From positions 1 to 52,078 of the forward strand of contig CAMUML010000029.1 of assembly GCA_947089855.1 (NCBI GenBank): a stretch of 52,078 bases of DNA, written 5' to 3'. Source of the stretch: an uncultured Eubacterium sp. (GTDB lineage: Bacteria; Bacillota; Clostridia; Lachnospirales; Lachnospiraceae). The notes below the pieces were generated by a model, which worked only from the letters and a program-made list of their open reading frames with translations, did not search any database and had not been told where the DNA came from. The translations under genes and the position numbers were made by a program. Positions 34,330 to 44,174 of the stretch are shown here, piece after piece (position 1 is the first letter of the stretch; each line of letters starts with the position of its first letter).

Positions 34330-35793
34330 CTATCCCTTTCCACCGTTTACTGCTTTCGTCAAATAAGCACGTATTATTTTCAAAATTTCTGACACAAGTG
34401 CATCATGCATAGCGGCCAGCAAAACAATATAGGCAAATGCCCCTGCTAAAACCGGCAGGATATAGGAGGCCACGCCAGATAACAGGCCCCTTAAACTGGA
34501 AACTATAAACAGAAGGATCAGAGACGCCACTACATAATGCCACGCACCCGAAAATAAAAATCTTATATCTATGCATTTCGAAGCCATTGCCATTGTAATG
34601 GCTGCAACCAAAAAAACTGCAACGGCCGTACCCACTGCTGCCCCCATATGGGAAAATCTTGGAATCAAACATAAATTTAAAACCAGGTCACTGGCTGCAC
34701 CTGCCAATGTTGATATAAACTGCTGCCTTTCTTTTCCAAACGGAATCAATATTTGATTGGCTGCAAAGGAACTGACTGGGATAAATAATACGATACTTGC
34801 TAATACCTTTGTGCAGCTGGATGCGGCTAAAAACCCACTGCCGCTAAAAAGTACCAATATTTCATCGCTCATGGCAAACAAATATACTGCCAGCGGAAAT
34901 GAAACCATTAAGATGCAATGAAACGACTGTTTCATCAGGTTTTCATACCTTTCCTTTGCCCCAAGTTCAACATAATAAGAAATCCTCGGCAGCAATATTG
35001 TTGGCAATGCTGTGACCATGCCCACACAAATCCGGTTCATCTTGACCGAAGCAGAATATAACCCCACTGCATGTTCCGTGCTAAGAAGCCCAACCATTGA
35101 TGTATCCAGCGTCTGATAGATATTACCGGCAATCGAATTGGAAAAAAACAGCAGAATAGGGCGTACATGCCTTTTCAAATTTAGCTTCCCTGTATACTTT
35201 AAGTCAATGTAATGCCTTGCATGAAAAAAATTAAAAAGGTTGGAACCTACCGTGGAAAATGTCATTATAAATGCATAGTTGTAGAAATCCTTTGTACCTT
35301 TTACCAAAACCGGAAGTGCCAACAACGATAGCACTTGGAACAATAAGGTACGGGCCGTAATATACCTATATTCTTCGACTGCACTATACAGCCAATCCAG
35401 CCCAAGCGCAGTAAATCCGATCGAAATGCTGCAGATTAACAATAAACCCCTGTACCTTCCAAACCCAGGTATAACAGCCAGTGAAATAAAAAACAGCAGA
35501 TATGCGGCGGCTGTAGATATAATATTGACCATAAAAATCTCTTTGACTACTTTTGATAATTCCCGTTTATTATCCCGTACTTTTGCCGCTTCCCGGATAC
35601 CATAGGTGGAAACCCCCAATGTCGCAAAATACGTAAAATATGCAATGACCGACTTGGCAAAATCTACTTTTCCAATTCCACTCACCGATAATACACGGGA
35701 AGCATAAGCAAAGGTAACTACCGGAAACAGCAGCCCGCTTGCAGACCGTATCAGGCCCAATAGATAATTTTCTTTTACCGACTTTACTTTCAT
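34330..35793 (-). CDS. wzx: Wzx-type polysaccharide flippase (module B)
   Basis: About 487 aa with 12-14 hydrophobic segments. It opens …ENYLLGLIRSASGLLFPVVTF and has ASRVLSVSGIGKVDFA, the usual PST-family beginning. ATG 35793 (MKVKSVKENY) is chosen because it begins the conserved part; a frame to 35823 is possible. Not obviously close to the module A flippase. Confidence 0.87.
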   Translation of the reverse strand: MKVKSVKENYLLGLIRSASGLLFPVVTFAYASRVLSVSGIGKVDFAKSVIAYFTYFATLGVSTYGIREAAKVRDNKRELSKVVKEIFMVNIISTAAAYLLFFISLAVIPGFGRYRGLLLICSISIGFTALGLDWLYSAVEEYRYITARTLLFQVLSLLALPVLVKGTKDFYNYAFIMTFSTVGSNLFNFFHARHYIDLKYTGKLNLKRHVRPILLFFSNSIAGNIYQTLDTSMVGLLSTEHAVGLYSASVKMNRICVGMVTALPTILLPRISYYVELGAKERYENLMKQSFHCILMVSFPLAVYLFAMSDEILVLFSGSGFLAASSCTKVLASIVLFIPVSSFAANQILIPFGKERQQFISTLAGAASDLVLNLCLIPRFSHMGAAVGTAVAVFLVAAITMAMASKCIDIRFLFSGAWHYVVASLILLFIVSSLRGLLSGVASYILPVLAGAFAYIVLLAAMHDALVSEILKIIRAYLTKAVNGGKG

Positions 35794-35824
35794 AAAACCT
35801 GCCTGTAAGCCTGATCCTGGCATA

Positions 35825-36952
35825 CTACGATTGAGAAAGCTTTTTATGTAACTTTCTACATACGTTTTCGTAAGTATAATTTTCCTCCAGGAAGGCTGTC
35901 AACTCATTTTTCTGGATGCGCAGCTGCAAACTGTCGATACTGCTGCACACCTGTACAATCAGCCTGGCATACGCATCCACATCATCTACTGGAAAACATT
36001 TTCCAAACCGCCCACCCCCATTTAACTCCCGGAACGAATATAGGTCTGTCGTTAAAAGATAACACCCCTTCGACAATGCTTCTAATGCAGCAATTCCAAA
36101 GCTTTCCCACCGCGACGGCATGGTAAAAACTGCACTTTCGCTATAAATACGGTTTAATGCCGCCCGGTTTGTAATCTCGCCTATATACGTTACCCGTTGT
36201 GACAAATGGTATTTTTTCAAATAACGGTAAAGCCTGCCTTCAAACAAGGGGTCTATCGGACCGGCTAATACCAGCTTCCATTCCCCCGATATAGCACCTT
36301 CCGCCTTTTGGAATGCTTTTATTAATGTCTCTGTTGCTTTTTGCTTTGTGCCCAGCCGCCCAACCGTCAAGATTTGCTTTTCCTTCCTGCACCCAGGTTT
36401 TATATCCGCCTTTAAAACCCCATTTGGTATATAATCAATTTTGACAGGCCAATTGCACGCTGCATACCGGCAAAAAATCTTTGTTTCAGCACTCACTACC
36501 GAACACTTTCCCAAAATATGCCTAGTTAAAAACCATTTAAGGCTTCCTTTACGCATGTTCATATGGATGCCTGCATTGGCGTCAATGTCCAGTTTTAACC
36601 ATACCTTCCCCTTTGGATTTCGCCGTTTATAAATAAGGATCCATAAAAAACTAGATGGTTTGAAATGGTACAAGTTTAATATATCAATGTCTTTGGCATG
36701 TGCCCATAACCAGATACCGCCATCCAGGATAGGATTACCGGTATACCTGCCCCTGCTTTTCAATAAAACCCCCTTTACCTCTTGCTGTAAGTAAGGGAAG
36801 TCTGTTTTGGGCTTATGGTAAGAGACTATATATGGCTGATAACCAAAATATTTGCCAAGTACATAAGGAAACATTCCAACATCTTTCATCAAGTGGACGT
36901 TTTCAACCTGTTCCATCAATGTGTAAAATGTTTTTTTCATTTCATGTGTCAT
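35825..36952 (-). CDS. GT4 family glycosyltransferase
   Basis: About 375 aa. Early …VGMFPYVLGKYFGYQPYIVSY, middle LTVGRLGTKQKATETLIKAF, and late ESAVFTMPSRWESFGIAALEALSKGC with the ES…E donor-site motif. ATG 36952 has AGGA upstream. A TTG at 36982 overlapping the previous stop (TTGA) is an alternative. Confidence 0.82.
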   Translation of the reverse strand: MTHEMKKTFYTLMEQVENVHLMKDVGMFPYVLGKYFGYQPYIVSYHKPKTDFPYLQQEVKGVLLKSRGRYTGNPILDGGIWLWAHAKDIDILNLYHFKPSSFLWILIYKRRNPKGKVWLKLDIDANAGIHMNMRKGSLKWFLTRHILGKCSVVSAETKIFCRYAACNWPVKIDYIPNGVLKADIKPGCRKEKQILTVGRLGTKQKATETLIKAFQKAEGAISGEWKLVLAGPIDPLFEGRLYRYLKKYHLSQRVTYIGEITNRAALNRIYSESAVFTMPSRWESFGIAALEALSKGCYLLTTDLYSFRELNGGGRFGKCFPVDDVDAYARLIVQVCSSIDSLQLRIQKNELTAFLEENYTYENVCRKLHKKLSQS

Positions 36953-36978
36953 ATTTTCCTGTCCGTTCTTTTCGCCTG

Positions 36979-38061
36979 TCAAAATGTGTACATTTGATAA
37001 TGGATCATTTTTGGATTATTAATCAGGATATACTGTAAAAGCAGGGCAATATACAGCAAATAAACCAAAACAAATACGGTTAGCCGCTGCTGCCGCTTAA
37101 GATACCCTTTTATATGGCTGACACCGCTATAATAGCCAACTGCAAAAAACTCTACAAACCTTACGTTAAACGAGACATTCACGCTCCCAGCTGCTAGCGC
37201 CAGCAGGCTGCCGTTTAAAGAATTCCGGTATTTATAAAATCCTTTTCCAAACCGCAAAATCAGCAGCACATATCCAATACGCAGCATATAATTAATGATA
37301 TTAATGCCGCCTACCTGCCAGCCCGCATACGTTAAATACCGTTCCCCTGCAATATGGACCACTGCCTTCCACACCCACGGCATCAGATAAGTAGTCGCAA
37401 CTATGGAAGCCAGTGAAACCGCTATACCAATCCTAACCCGCCATTTTTCCTTAACCCAATTCATAATGATAAAAACCGGATATGCAAAATACATAAATGC
37501 TGCGGTAGAATGAAAGGAAACTGCAACTGTTATGAAAAAGAAATCTTTTAAATACATCAGCCATTTATGCTTGCGGACAGGTTCCCAGCCCACAAAAACA
37601 TACCAGATGACAAGGTTTGCAATATTTTGCCGAAGCAGTATAAAATAATACCAGATAAATTTGGAACAAAAATAGACAAAGAGAAACATACATTTTTCCC
37701 TATCATCCAATTTTAACTTCCGAAGCACTGCAGCCAATAAGGCAAATACCAGCACTGTATCCAACACCTGAAAGCAGAAATAATGGCCGCAAATTGTTTT
37801 TGCAACGGAGTTTAGCAAAGCATATCCCCATCCATATCCATATGTAAAATTGGCGTCCCAAAATTTCCACGGAAACTCGCTTAATTCTGGTATGCTGTCA
37901 AAAAAGATCATATAACAGCTGGCATCATAACCGCTTATGGCTGTGCTCCTAAAAACGACAAACAAAAACATCGCACACAGGCCAATCCGGTACATTACTT
38001 TACTATTCTTCGCCCATGCACCTAAATACAGGATGCTGGCGATTAACAATGCAGGCAACAT
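36979..38061 (-). CDS. EpsG-family polysaccharide polymerase
   Basis: A 360-aa multispanning protein (about 9-10 segments). The early DASCYMIFFDSIPE region and …NFTYGYGWGYALLNS… are typical of the EpsG family, the Gram-positive counterpart of Wzy. Overlaps the GT2 stop by 19 bp. Confidence 0.78.
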   Translation of the reverse strand: MLPALLIASILYLGAWAKNSKVMYRIGLCAMFLFVVFRSTAISGYDASCYMIFFDSIPELSEFPWKFWDANFTYGYGWGYALLNSVAKTICGHYFCFQVLDTVLVFALLAAVLRKLKLDDREKCMFLFVYFCSKFIWYYFILLRQNIANLVIWYVFVGWEPVRKHKWLMYLKDFFFITVAVSFHSTAAFMYFAYPVFIIMNWVKEKWRVRIGIAVSLASIVATTYLMPWVWKAVVHIAGERYLTYAGWQVGGINIINYMLRIGYVLLILRFGKGFYKYRNSLNGSLLALAAGSVNVSFNVRFVEFFAVGYYSGVSHIKGYLKRQQRLTVFVLVYLLYIALLLQYILINNPKMIHYQMYTF

Positions 38062-38960
38062 ATCCGATTTCCCCTAACAAATCCCCTGTAAACGGCCAAA
38101 TAAAAGCATACGCCAAACGGAAACGTAAACGCTGCAATCAATGGATAAACCGCACCTTTTACAATCCCTTTTTTTCCACAGCTAATGGAAACAGATGTAT
38201 ATCGGACCGTATCCCCGATTTTCTCTGCCAGCTTTTCCTCTTTTTTTAGCCTTTGATTGATATATGCCAAATACCCACGCGGATTATTTTTTATCGTTTC
38301 CCGCATAGACTTTGTATAGCCGTCTTCCAAATATTCACACACATAAATGGCTTTGTGTATAAAAACCAGCTCCCCCAAATCATCCAGCCGGTCATAGAGG
38401 TAAGCTTCTGGTACAAATTTTTCCTTTGGGAATACCGGAAACTGTGATGTTTTGATTATATCAGAACGGTAAACAAGCATCGTATCCCCGGACACCCCGT
38501 TCCTCTTATACGCTGCACGCAAGGTTGCATGCTTTAGCGTTTTGGGCCATTTGGAAATCAGTGCTCCATTCCTTTTCCTGCGCATAAAAACCATGCCTGT
38601 TTCCTGCTGCATTTTACCATATTCCGATAAAATAATGCTGACGGCATGCCTAGTTAAAAAATCATCCGAATCTACGCAGGTAAACAATTCCGTATTACAC
38701 GCAGCTGCTGCCCTGTTATGCGCTACAGGCTTCCCGGAATTTTCCTGATACTCATAGAGGATGTTTATCTTTTCTTCCTTTTTCCATGCAGCTACCAGCC
38801 CTTTTGTCCCATCAAAAGAACCATCATCAACAATATGCCATAAAAACCTCTGGTCGCTTTGTGCCAGCAGGGAACGATATAACTGCGGAAGGATATAGGC
38901 CCTGTTATAAGTTGGTGTAAAAATGGTAAGCTTTGGCCTGTTATCTGCACACCTTTTCAT
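38043..38960 (-). CDS. GT2 family glycosyltransferase
   Basis: A 305-aa protein. TIFTPTYNRAYILPQLYRS, HIVDDGSFDGT and FTCVDSDDFLT give the GT-A/GT2 signature with the DSDD metal site. A hydrophobic C-terminal end suggests membrane attachment. Overlaps the GT4 fusion stop by 20 bp. Confidence 0.85.
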   Translation of the reverse strand: MKRCADNRPKLTIFTPTYNRAYILPQLYRSLLAQSDQRFLWHIVDDGSFDGTKGLVAAWKKEEKINILYEYQENSGKPVAHNRAAAACNTELFTCVDSDDFLTRHAVSIILSEYGKMQQETGMVFMRRKRNGALISKWPKTLKHATLRAAYKRNGVSGDTMLVYRSDIIKTSQFPVFPKEKFVPEAYLYDRLDDLGELVFIHKAIYVCEYLEDGYTKSMRETIKNNPRGYLAYINQRLKKEEKLAEKIGDTVRYTSVSISCGKKGIVKGAVYPLIAAFTFPFGVCFYLAVYRGFVRGNRICCLHC

Positions 38961-41226
38961 ACGTCTTTAATATCCCTTTCCAATATTTTGCAGAATGGTC
39001 CAATTCCGCTGCCCGTTTGACCGCCCCTTTCTGCAGCCTCCCCCTCAACTCCCTATCCGACAATATCTGAACCGCTTTTTCAACCAGCTTATCTTGTGTA
39101 TCACATACAAAGCCGCAAGAAGCATCCACAATATCTGCAAGGCCGCCTGTATTTGCGCACACAACCGGCACGCCAAGCGAAAGCGCTTCAACAGCCGCCA
39201 GCCCAAACCCTTCCCACTGTGAAGTCATCATGAATAGTTCACATTTACACAGCAGCGGGTATGGATTTTCTAAAAACCCCACAAGGGAGACTATTCCGTT
39301 TAATCCTAACCTTTTTATTTCTTTTTCCACATCTGTACGCAGTATGCCATCCCCTATCATAACCGCTGTTGTCCCATCCACCTGCTTGCTTACCTTATCC
39401 ACTACCCTTACAAAAAGAAGCGGATCCTTAGGCTGCGCTAGCCTTCCCATAAAAGCAATCTTAAAATGCCCCATAGGCTGCCCTTTCTTGGCTTTTTCTA
39501 CGATCCCAGACCGGTCAACGGGGTTTCCTACCACTTTTATTTTTTTTCTGAGCACCCTTCCAAAGACATATTCTTTCGGAATTGCATTGGACACTGCTAA
39601 AATCCGGCTGTATCTTAAACTGGACACCAAATAGACGATGGATTTTAGGCCGTATTTTTTCATAAAAGGCTGGTTGCTATGCAGATGGCTGATAACAGGA
39701 ACCCCTGGGCATACGGCCGAAGCCAAAACGCTCATTGTAAAATCATGCGCATGGATAACATCCGGCCGGCAACGCTTTAGGGCCTTTCGTACCGTAAATA
39801 GCGTAGTATTTGGGATCCTGCCATGCCTTATCCCGTTATTTTGCAAAATCGTGTGAACCGGCCCATCTGGTGAAACATAGATGCTGCTACAATACGCTTG
39901 TGTGCCTTTGATAATGGAAATGGCTACATTTTCTGCACCGGAATAGCCGCCGGAACGCAGCAGATGGACTATACGCATGTTGTTCTGGTTTCGATACAGT
40001 TTTGACAGTTTATTCATGACTTCTTGTTCCGAAAAATGCTGTATCTTTCTTCTGTTATATTCCCCAGCATCGCTGGCAGCCAATACTTCGCACTTTTCCA
40101 GCACTGCTGCCCAAGCCTTTACATCCCTTGGAGCTACCAGGCAGCCGCCTCTGCCGGATTCCACAAGATCCCGGTTCCCCCTGATATTGCCCACAATACA
40201 TGGCAGCCCACATGCCATTGCCTCCATCAAACCAACATTTAAACCTTCCCGGACCGATGGCAGCAGGAATACATCCGCTGCTTTTAACAATTGTGCAACA
40301 TCATCCCGAAATCCAAGCAAATGCAGGTGGACACCAAGCCCTTTCGCCTGTTTCGCCAATTCCCTATGCATCTTCCCTTGGCCGGCAATAAAGTAATGCA
40401 AACGGCAGGAAAGGGCAGGCGGCGTCTGTGCAATCGCCTGAACCACTACCTTATGGTTTTTATTCCGGTTTAACTCCCCAACCGATAAAAGCATAATCTC
40501 ATTTGGTTTCAACCCCAGCCCTGCCCGTTTTTCCCCTCGGTCAACTGGAACATCCTGATATTTTTCCACATCGATGCCGATACCCGGAAGATATACCGTT
40601 TTTTTCGCATGAAACTCTTTTTTCGCCCTTTTATAATCTTCGCAGTTAATTGTAATCAAAACATCTGTAATCCAGCTTAAGCACCATTCCATAGGGTAAA
40701 AAAACAGCCAATTTTTCTTTGGCGCCCCATGATAAAAATGAAACCCGTGGGCAGTATAAACCGTCCGGATGCCATGCCACTTCGCTACGGCCCTGCCTAC
40801 GGCACCCCCAACGGGGCTATGGCAATGAACCATATCATAACAGCCCGCCTTATGGTGGCGGACCGTATTTACAGGGGATGTTGTACCCTCTACCACCCTT
40901 GCAAGCTGTACAAATGCCCGTATATCCGCTTTGAAATCTATTGCTTTCCTATCAAAATCAACCTGATAACAGTCTACGGACAACTGGTCCAGCTGTTTGC
41001 GCAATTCTGCTATTTTTTCTTTTGTACATGTATTCCCCTGCATAAAATTAGCTGCAACATCAACCTGATACCCAAGCCTTGCCAGCAGCCTGATATTTGG
41101 AATGCAAAACTGGCCGATCATAGAAGCAACCGATGCTACTATCAATACTGATTTTGAGCTGTCTGGACAACAGCCTATCTGTTTTGCCCTTTGCTTCTTA
41201 ATACTATGTATCCAACTATGCCCCAT
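38941..41226 (-). CDS. Double GT4 glycosyltransferase fusion
   Basis: A 761-aa protein holding two complete GT4 enzymes. Residues about 30-410 resemble EpsD/WbnH types (VLIVASVASMIGQFCIPNI … YTAHGFHFYHGA … REGLNVGLMEAMACG). From about 415 a new start-like MRIVHLLRSGGYSGAEN begins a second GT4 ending in SQWEGFGLAAVEALSLG. No stop and no ribosome site lie between them, only a five-residue bridge, so it looks like a real fusion. ATG 41226 follows GGAGGTGCCGGCAA. Two consecutive sugars could be added by one chain. Confidence 0.82.
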   Translation of the reverse strand: MGHSWIHSIKKQRAKQIGCCPDSSKSVLIVASVASMIGQFCIPNIRLLARLGYQVDVAANFMQGNTCTKEKIAELRKQLDQLSVDCYQVDFDRKAIDFKADIRAFVQLARVVEGTTSPVNTVRHHKAGCYDMVHCHSPVGGAVGRAVAKWHGIRTVYTAHGFHFYHGAPKKNWLFFYPMEWCLSWITDVLITINCEDYKRAKKEFHAKKTVYLPGIGIDVEKYQDVPVDRGEKRAGLGLKPNEIMLLSVGELNRNKNHKVVVQAIAQTPPALSCRLHYFIAGQGKMHRELAKQAKGLGVHLHLLGFRDDVAQLLKAADVFLLPSVREGLNVGLMEAMACGLPCIVGNIRGNRDLVESGRGGCLVAPRDVKAWAAVLEKCEVLAASDAGEYNRRKIQHFSEQEVMNKLSKLYRNQNNMRIVHLLRSGGYSGAENVAISIIKGTQAYCSSIYVSPDGPVHTILQNNGIRHGRIPNTTLFTVRKALKRCRPDVIHAHDFTMSVLASAVCPGVPVISHLHSNQPFMKKYGLKSIVYLVSSLRYSRILAVSNAIPKEYVFGRVLRKKIKVVGNPVDRSGIVEKAKKGQPMGHFKIAFMGRLAQPKDPLLFVRVVDKVSKQVDGTTAVMIGDGILRTDVEKEIKRLGLNGIVSLVGFLENPYPLLCKCELFMMTSQWEGFGLAAVEALSLGVPVVCANTGGLADIVDASCGFVCDTQDKLVEKAVQILSDRELRGRLQKGAVKRAAELDHSAKYWKGILKTYEKVCR

Positions 41227-41381
41227 TTGCCGGCACCTCCACACACCCTAGACAACTTCCACCCTCCTGCCACCAACTGCTCCATAAACACTGGCAAAAT
41301 TCCATCGCCTATGAATATTACTAACAGCCTATACAGCCCATACCTACCAGGTTACACCTATGCAGTGCAGCCTGCACTTAT

Positions 41382-42794
41382 CTACATAAATACTGCCGCA
41401 CCTGCCACCGTTATTCCATTTTCTAGATAAAAGCCCATCATATCATCCACCATCCGATGTGTAGTTGCCCCGATTTTACATACCAAGATAACGGTTCCGG
41501 TTTCCCACAGTTTATCCCAAACCGCAACATCTGTACGGACATTTTCCACCACCGCCAGATCAATCCCACAGCTTTTTAACTGTTGTGCAATTTCTTCCAA
41601 ACACTTTCTTTCCTGTACACTGAATGGGCCGCCCGATGCCGCACACAACCTATCTACCCCCTGCTTATTGCAGGACAACCGGATCCGGTTTAAAAGCTGT
41701 ACTTTTGTTCCTGGCAGCTTCCTGCTATATTTGCCCACACTGCCTTCCAGCAGGATGGCCCCCAAAACCGGAAAGGTATACTGGCGCTTTATTTCTTCTG
41801 GGCTTTTGATCTGGTCAAGGAACAGATACCTGCCAAAAAAAACGGCGCTATATACAAACATGCCTGCCATAAGCCCAACTATTACATACTTTATAACACG
41901 CTTCATACTCCCGGTAGATGCTGCCTTTTCCAGTTCTTTCTGCCTTCCTTCTTTTCCGGTAGCCTCTTCATAAGCAGCAGTCTGCGCAGCTCCAAATGCG
42001 TCTGTCATTGTTTTTAAAGATGCCTTGTTTGTTGCTAGGAGTGCTTTTTTATCATGCTGCTGTGCCTGCAGCCCACTGTCTGCCGTACAGTTCGTTTCAC
42101 TGCTTATAAGCGTCAATATGTGGCTGCCGGCTTCTTTTTTTACCCCGGCAGCATATTCCTCCAATAAAACCTGTATTGCCATCGCCATCTTTTCTGCCAT
42201 TTTAGCATTTTCACCTGTAACCTCTACATAGAACAAAGATTCCGAAAATACGCTTTTATCAGCCTGCCCATCCACAACTACCTGATAAGGGGAACTGTAC
42301 GTTTTCTGATACGCATAGATCAATTCAGACAAATAGCTTTTATCGATTTCCCAATCTTTACTGCCATACCCCTGCAACGCACCTGCAGCTCCCCCATTAC
42401 ATAAAAAATTTAAGTAGCTTTCTGTAATCTTTGCTATTTCCTGCCTGTTTGCATGGTCAATACTGTAAACCATAATATATCTGTCCTTGTGATAAGGATC
42501 CAGCTTCATAAGGATGGAACCATCCAGATACGCTTCAAGGCTATCAATTTCCTGTGCGAGCTGCACGGCTGATGTTACAGCCTGCCCCTCTTCTTCGGTC
42601 AAGCCTGCCCCAGCCGGATCTGTCGGCGTATCCGTTCCATCCTGCCCTTTTATCCATCCATACCCGCCTAAAACGAAGGCTGCTGCCAGGGCACATACAG
42701 CTAACTGTTTCCACTTGCTACACAGCCTGTACAGAAAATCTGCCAGGTCTATCTCCATATCTTCTGCCCTTTTCCAAGGATACTGCTTATCCAT
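41382..42794 (-). CDS. Wzz/CpsC-like co-polymerase with degenerate BY-kinase-like C-terminus (module B)
   Basis: A 470-aa paralogue of the module A protein: EIDLADFLYRLCSKWKQL, TM1 about 29-47, TM2 in IKYVIVGLMAGMFVYSAV, and the tail …RIRLSCNKQGVDRLCAAS…VENVRTDVAVWDKLWETG…CKIGATTHRMVDDMMG…. The loop at the Walker A place (SGGPFSVQERKC) lacks GK[ST]. The tail ends in the same order as module A. The gap 41227-41381 holds no gene. Confidence 0.78.
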   Translation of the reverse strand: MDKQYPWKRAEDMEIDLADFLYRLCSKWKQLAVCALAAAFVLGGYGWIKGQDGTDTPTDPAGAGLTEEEGQAVTSAVQLAQEIDSLEAYLDGSILMKLDPYHKDRYIMVYSIDHANRQEIAKITESYLNFLCNGGAAGALQGYGSKDWEIDKSYLSELIYAYQKTYSSPYQVVVDGQADKSVFSESLFYVEVTGENAKMAEKMAMAIQVLLEEYAAGVKKEAGSHILTLISSETNCTADSGLQAQQHDKKALLATNKASLKTMTDAFGAAQTAAYEEATGKEGRQKELEKAASTGSMKRVIKYVIVGLMAGMFVYSAVFFGRYLFLDQIKSPEEIKRQYTFPVLGAILLEGSVGKYSRKLPGTKVQLLNRIRLSCNKQGVDRLCAASGGPFSVQERKCLEEIAQQLKSCGIDLAVVENVRTDVAVWDKLWETGTVILVCKIGATTHRMVDDMMGFYLENGITVAGAAVFM

Positions 42795-42895
42795 CCTGTT
42801 TCTGACCCTTTCCTTGCCTTTTGTTGCTGCAAACCAACATCCTGTATCCCTCCGCCGCTTCCTAATTTTGCTTTCAAGTAACCCTAAACGTTAGT

Positions 42896-43291
42896 TTATA
42901 CTTCATGTACCATCCCGCCACTGCCTTCTGCTTCATTCATAATTTCAGCTACCGACTTCATAATACGGATATACATCGCATAACTGTCTGCCTGGTTCCC
43001 ATCCTGTTTCATTGGCTTTCTGGACATTTCTTCTCTTGCACTGCCCCACATATGAAGCACTGCGGAAGACTTTACCGCTTCACCCCAAAGCAGTTCGTCG
43101 GCCCCTGCATCCAGCGCATTGCATATGCCTACGAATGTATCCATACTCATCACCCTGCTGCCGCGCTCAATATGGCCCAGGAACGACATGCTGATGCCGC
43201 ATTTTTTAGCCAGTTCGTCCTGTGACCAGCCCTTTGCTTTCCTGACCTGGCGGATACGCATCCCAATTTTACTATAGTCCAATTCCCGCAT
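42896..43291 (-). CDS. XRE-family transcriptional regulator (module B)
   Basis: A 131-aa protein with an HTH_3 domain (IGMRIRQVRKAKGWSQDELA…MSFLGHIERGSR…) and the same C-terminal DSYAMYIRIMKSVAEIMNE as module A. ATG 43291 is aligned with the module A start and has GGAGATCATT upstream. The longer frame to 43366 is unlikely. Confidence 0.87.
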   Translation of the reverse strand: MRELDYSKIGMRIRQVRKAKGWSQDELAKKCGISMSFLGHIERGSRVMSMDTFVGICNALDAGADELLWGEAVKSSAVLHMWGSAREEMSRKPMKQDGNQADSYAMYIRIMKSVAEIMNEAEGSGGMVHEV

Positions 43292-43523
43292 AATGATCTC
43301 CATCCCTACCCCATACTGATTATTTTTGTTGGCTAAAAAATCATCCACGCAATCTGCACTCCCCACTTTGCGGAGGATTCATCCCAAATATCATCAACAT
43401 ATCCCGCATCACCGTCATAATTTTGCCTTGCACTGACGTAGATCAATCAGCACTAAAGTCTAATTTCTGTCTGGATGGAGTGCTAGATTTTCAGAAAATA
43501 AAGCCACGGCTACACCTAACCAT

Positions 43524-43554
43524 GCATAACATTTTATAACATTTTGTTATGTGC
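43524..43554. promoter_or_regulatory. Candidate XRE operator, proximal copy (module B)
   Basis: GCATAACATTTT, ATAACATTTT and TGTTATGTGC in a row: two direct half-sites and one inverted. Same place as 19816-19842 in module A. Confidence 0.45.
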
Positions 43555-43784
43555 AAAATATTGCTAAAAAAGCCGGAAAGCCTTAATTTATAATGGTTTG
43601 TATAGAATTATCTTGGTGCTTTCCAAAAGAATTTTGATACATTTTGCAATTTTTGCCTTGTCCTGGATATTTCATTTGCAGTTTTCATACATTAAAAAAT
43701 TTTGTGGAAATTGCAATAAGAAATGGCTCAAAATAATATGAAAAGAATCAAATACTAGCAAAATAGACAATTTTTTCTTAAGGG

Positions 43785-43813
43785 TTGCAAAATTAGAAAG
43801 AATGATATAAAAT
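43785..43813 (+). promoter_or_regulatory. Candidate plus-strand promoter next to operator (module B)
   Basis: TTGCAA, 17-base spacer, TAAAAT, conserved with module A. It points away from xre. No gene follows for about 350 bases. Confidence 0.4.
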
Positions 43814-43821
43814 ATTTTTCA

Positions 43822-43848
43822 GATAACATTTTGTTATAAAATGTTAAT
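43822..43848. promoter_or_regulatory. Candidate XRE operator, distal palindrome (module B)
   Basis: TAACATTTT, five bases, AAAATGTTA. The outermost bases are less perfect than in module A. The remaining stretch 43850-44045 shows no gene. Confidence 0.5.
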
Positions 43849-44045
43849 AATATAATTGATACCGCCGCCTCGTCTGTGCTGTCTTTTAAATTAAGAATGA
43901 ATCATTTCAGCTTGTACAAAGACACAGGCTGCTGGAATCATTCGGGCGCAGAAACCTAATATTTCCAGTGGCAATTTTGCACAAAACATCAGGCACAGAA
44001 ACTTGGTCCATTTTAACGAACTTGATTTTTTTGAGCCCATTGGTA

Positions 44046-44074
44046 TTGATTTTCACTTTTTAAACTGCTATAAT
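44046..44074 (+). promoter_or_regulatory. Promoter of MATE leader
   Basis: TTGATT, 17-base spacer, perfect TATAAT. Start near 44081. Confidence 0.65.
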
Positions 44075-44106
44075 TCATAATGTTGTAGGTAGCTATCGAA
44101 ACGAGA

Positions 44107-44136
44107 GCCGCACTCCTCATGGAGTGCGGCTTTTTT
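44107..44136 (+). terminator. Leader terminator (attenuator) of MATE gene
   Basis: GCCGCACTCC-TCAT-GGAGTGCGGC followed by six T, inside the 5' leader of the MATE mRNA. Confidence 0.7.
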
Positions 44137-44174
44137 ACTTCTACAACACAAGCATAGAATGCGGAGGTGAAAAA

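Noticed and set aside
41191-41430. Plus frame of 79 codons between GT fusion and wzz B
   Set aside because: Overlaps both minus genes and lacks a ribosome site or family match.
44081-44148. A known riboswitch class in front of MATE 1
   Set aside because: No consensus of a known class was recognised. Pairing fits an attenuator better.
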